Source: Propionibacteriaceae bacterium (GTDB taxonomy: Bacteria; Actinomycetota; Actinomycetes; Propionibacteriales; Propionibacteriaceae). From it: a stretch of 6,256 nt of DNA. Below are positions 4,869 to 6,256 of the stretch, piece after piece. Each line of letters starts with the position of its first letter. Position 1 is the stretch's first letter. A model generated the notes under the pieces. It was not told where the DNA came from, searched no databases, and saw only the letters and a list, made by a program, of their open reading frames with translations. A program made the position numbers and the translations under genes. The stretch is taken from the NCBI GenBank assembly GCA_031268065.1, contig JAIRXX010000366.1:1-6256 (forward strand). Direction: 5' to 3'.

Positions 4869-6256
4869 GCGGCGTCTTACTCGAACCTGCACCGAGCGAA
4901 AGTTCGCTTGTTAGCAGGTAGCGGGTGAAGCGCCCGTGGTATGTGAAGTGTTTGGCCCGACCGGTTGGGTCTGTGATGCGGTCTCTGGTGCTTGGGAGGC
5001 CGGTTTTGTTTTTGGTTATGGCTGCTTGTTGTTTGCTGGCGTAGTTGGCTGGGTATTTGGCGGCCTCAGCCCGTACTTGTCGTTCAAGGTCTTTGAGCCG
5101 GGCCAGGCCTTCGGTGTACTGCGCACCAGTAACTTGGTCTTCGTAGACGTAGATTTTCTTGAAGATGACGGCGCTGAGTTGTTTCTTCATCTCGTCGGTG
5201 GCGTGGGGGTGGTTATATAGGGCGGCTGGGTCTTTCAGGAACTGGATGGCTTGTTCGATGTGGTTGGCACCGGTTTTGATGTCGGCTGCGACGTTAGCGG
5301 ACTGGCTGAGGGCTTTGTTCCTCTGGATGGCGATGTCGTCGAGTCTGCGCTGGATGATGTGGGCCGGTAGTGTGCCTTCTTCGGCTAGTTGGGCTAGGCG
5401 GTCTTCGCGGCTTTCCAGGTCGGTTAGCAGGTGGTTGACCTGTTTTTTTAGTTGGCGTTCGTGTGTGGCGGTTTGTTTGATTAGGGTGGCCAGGCTTTCG
5501 CGCATTGACTCGATGAATTCCGGGTCGAAGGCGGTGGTTTGGTAGTAGCGGGCCACGGCTTGTTCGAGGCGTTCGGCGTTGATGTAGGGCGTGGTCGGGT
5601 GGAGCGCTTTGTTGGTTCTTCCGGCGCAGGCGTAGTACCAGTAGGTGCCGCCGTTGCCTTGGGCGCGGTTGAGGATCATCCGGTTTTCGACGCCGTTTTC
5701 ATGGCATTGGCCGCACCATAGCAGGCCTTTGAGCAAATGGTCGTGGATGCGGTGGCGTTGGCCGGTGACGCCGCGGGTGGCGGCGATGGTTTGGACTTGG
5801 TCGAACAGGTCTTGGCCAACAATGGCTTGGTGTCTGCCGGGGTAGAGTTCGCCTTTGTATTTGACGTGGCCGAGGTAGTAGGGGTCGCGGATGAGTTGGG
5901 CCATTTTGCCGTCGGTCAGCGGCGCGGATGGGTGGTTCTCGGTGCCTTTGGAGGTGAAGCCGCGCTGGCCGAGGATGTCGCAGATTTCCTGGAGGGTGTG
6001 GCCGTCGGCGTACATTTGGAAGGCTTCCCGGACGAATGGGGCGCGTTCGGGGTCGACGGCGACGGTATGCACGTCGTGGCCGTCGACTTTCTCGGTTATG
6101 TTGAGGTAGCCGATGGGGGCTCGGCCCAGGGTGCCGCCCTTCTTGGCTTTTTCGCCCATCTTGTAGGCGATGTCGGCTCCGTCTTGTTGGGAGCGGAATT
6201 GGTTCATGGCGGAGAGGATGCCTTGCATGAATTGGCCTTCTGGGCTGTTGTCTATT
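4831..6256 (-). CDS. Large serine recombinase, 5' end (catalytic domain) beyond the window
   Basis: This is the C-terminal ~475 residues of a site-specific recombinase of the large serine type, which integrates and excises mobile elements. The frame stays open to the right edge: residues before the ATG at 6228 read IDNSPEGQF, the family's linker helix after the catalytic domain, so that ATG is internal. Numbering from it, residues ~35-150 form the Recombinase domain (GRAPIGYLN, AFQMYADGHTLQEICDILGQRGF, RDPYYLGHVKYKG, RHQAIV). Residues ~165-225 form a zinc ribbon with C172, C175 and C201; the usual fourth cysteine is absent, with H210 a possible substitute. A coiled coil lies at ~236-320. The tail is poorly conserved, and its last dozen residues (VPKRGVEPPRP) are encoded by the antisense strand of tRNA-Leu; the TAA stop at 4831-4833 lies in the tRNA variable loop. 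Frequent CTA, CTC and CAA codons differ from the core genes. No frameshift is visible. The active-site serine cannot be checked here. Confidence 0.92.
   Translation of the reverse strand, partial: IDNSPEGQFMQGILSAMNQFRSQQDGADIAYKMGEKAKKGGTLGRAPIGYLNITEKVDGHDVHTVAVDPERAPFVREAFQMYADGHTLQEICDILGQRGFTSKGTENHPSAPLTDGKMAQLIRDPYYLGHVKYKGELYPGRHQAIVGQDLFDQVQTIAATRGVTGQRHRIHDHLLKGLLWCGQCHENGVENRMILNRAQGNGGTYWYYACAGRTNKALHPTTPYINAERLEQAVARYYQTTAFDPEFIESMRESLATLIKQTATHERQLKKQVNHLLTDLESREDRLAQLAEEGTLPAHIIQRRLDDIAIQRNKALSQSANVAADIKTGANHIEQAIQFLKDPAALYNHPHATDEMKKQLSAVIFKKIYVYEDQVTGAQYTEGLARLKDLERQVRAEAAKYPANYASKQQAAITKNKTGLPSTRDRITDPTGRAKHFTYHGRFTRYLLTSELSLGAGSSKTPLVPKRGVEPPRP
4869..6256. mobile_element. 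Left end of a probable integrated element at tRNA-Leu (continues right)
   Basis: A large serine recombinase gene directly abutting an intact tRNA gene, with codon use unlike the core genes on the other side, is typical of one end of an integrated element (integrative conjugative element, prophage or island). The exact crossover point cannot be fixed from one end. It could lie inside the tRNA 3' half, which the recombinase frame reads through, or in the following inverted repeat at 4885-4919. A direct repeat of part of this junction would be expected at the far end, outside the window. The nature of the cargo is unknown. Large serine recombinases more often target protein genes than tRNA genes, so this site is somewhat unusual. 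Confidence 0.55.
4885..4919. repeat. 35-base imperfect inverted repeat just after tRNA-Leu
   Basis: ACCTGC (4885-4890) pairs with GCAGGT (4914-4919), and AGCGAA (4895-4900) pairs with TTCGCT (4903-4908), leaving a central AG at 4901-4902. In + strand RNA, G4894-U4909, C4893-G4910 and A4891-U4912 add pairs, so the hairpin is stronger in the tRNA direction than in the recombinase direction. It starts 17 bases after the tRNA end and lies inside the last codons of the recombinase. It could end tRNA transcription, although no T-run follows, or be part of an attachment site, since serine integrase sites are imperfect palindromes around a central dinucleotide. Sequence alone does not decide. Confidence 0.6.

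Noticed and set aside
4936..6109. Several + strand open frames opposite the recombinase
   Set aside because: The recombinase has clear family domains on the other strand; the + strand frames are short, V/G/W-rich and without motifs.
6226..6228. ATG as start codon of the recombinase
   Set aside because: The frame continues upstream with SPEGQF, the conserved linker helix of serine recombinases, so this methionine is internal.

Overview
The window looks like chromosome of a GC-rich actinobacterium. The evidence is the G/C-rich coding sequence, the actinobacterial-style C-terminal tail on the Dus protein, adjacent dgt and dnaG genes, and starts without ribosome binding sites that lie just downstream of -10-like boxes. 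Species cannot be named from this stretch.

Left part (1-4738), core genes. A tRNA-dihydrouridine synthase missing its 5' end (1-784, +) meets a proline/tyrosine-rich membrane protein with a DUF4190-like end (856-1725, -). A long hairpin (797-844) between them is a likely two-way terminator. The membrane protein is divergent from a dGTPase-like HD phosphohydrolase (1764-2867, +), with only 38 bases between the two start codons. DNA primase dnaG (2891-4738, +) follows. These genes serve tRNA modification, nucleotide-pool control and replication priming. Three of their starts look leaderless or nearly so.

Right part (4783-6256), a probable insertion junction. An intact class II tRNA-Leu(CAA), with CCA encoded, is overlapped on the opposite strand by the 3' end of a large serine recombinase gene. 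The recombinase frame reads antisense through the 3' half of the tRNA and stops in its variable loop. Its catalytic N-terminus lies beyond the right edge. Its codon choice (CTA, CTC, CAA) differs from dnaG and dgt (TTG, CTG), which suggests acquired DNA. The simplest reading is that the tRNA-Leu gene marks one end of an integrated element (integrative element, prophage or island) that continues to the right. A 35-base imperfect inverted repeat just past the tRNA may be a terminator or part of the attachment site.

No rRNA, CRISPR array or insertion sequence was seen, and no stretch over 300 bases lacks a gene. I do not see a wholly new system. The most informative places are the tRNA/recombinase overlap, the divergent dGTPase and the cluster of leaderless-type starts.
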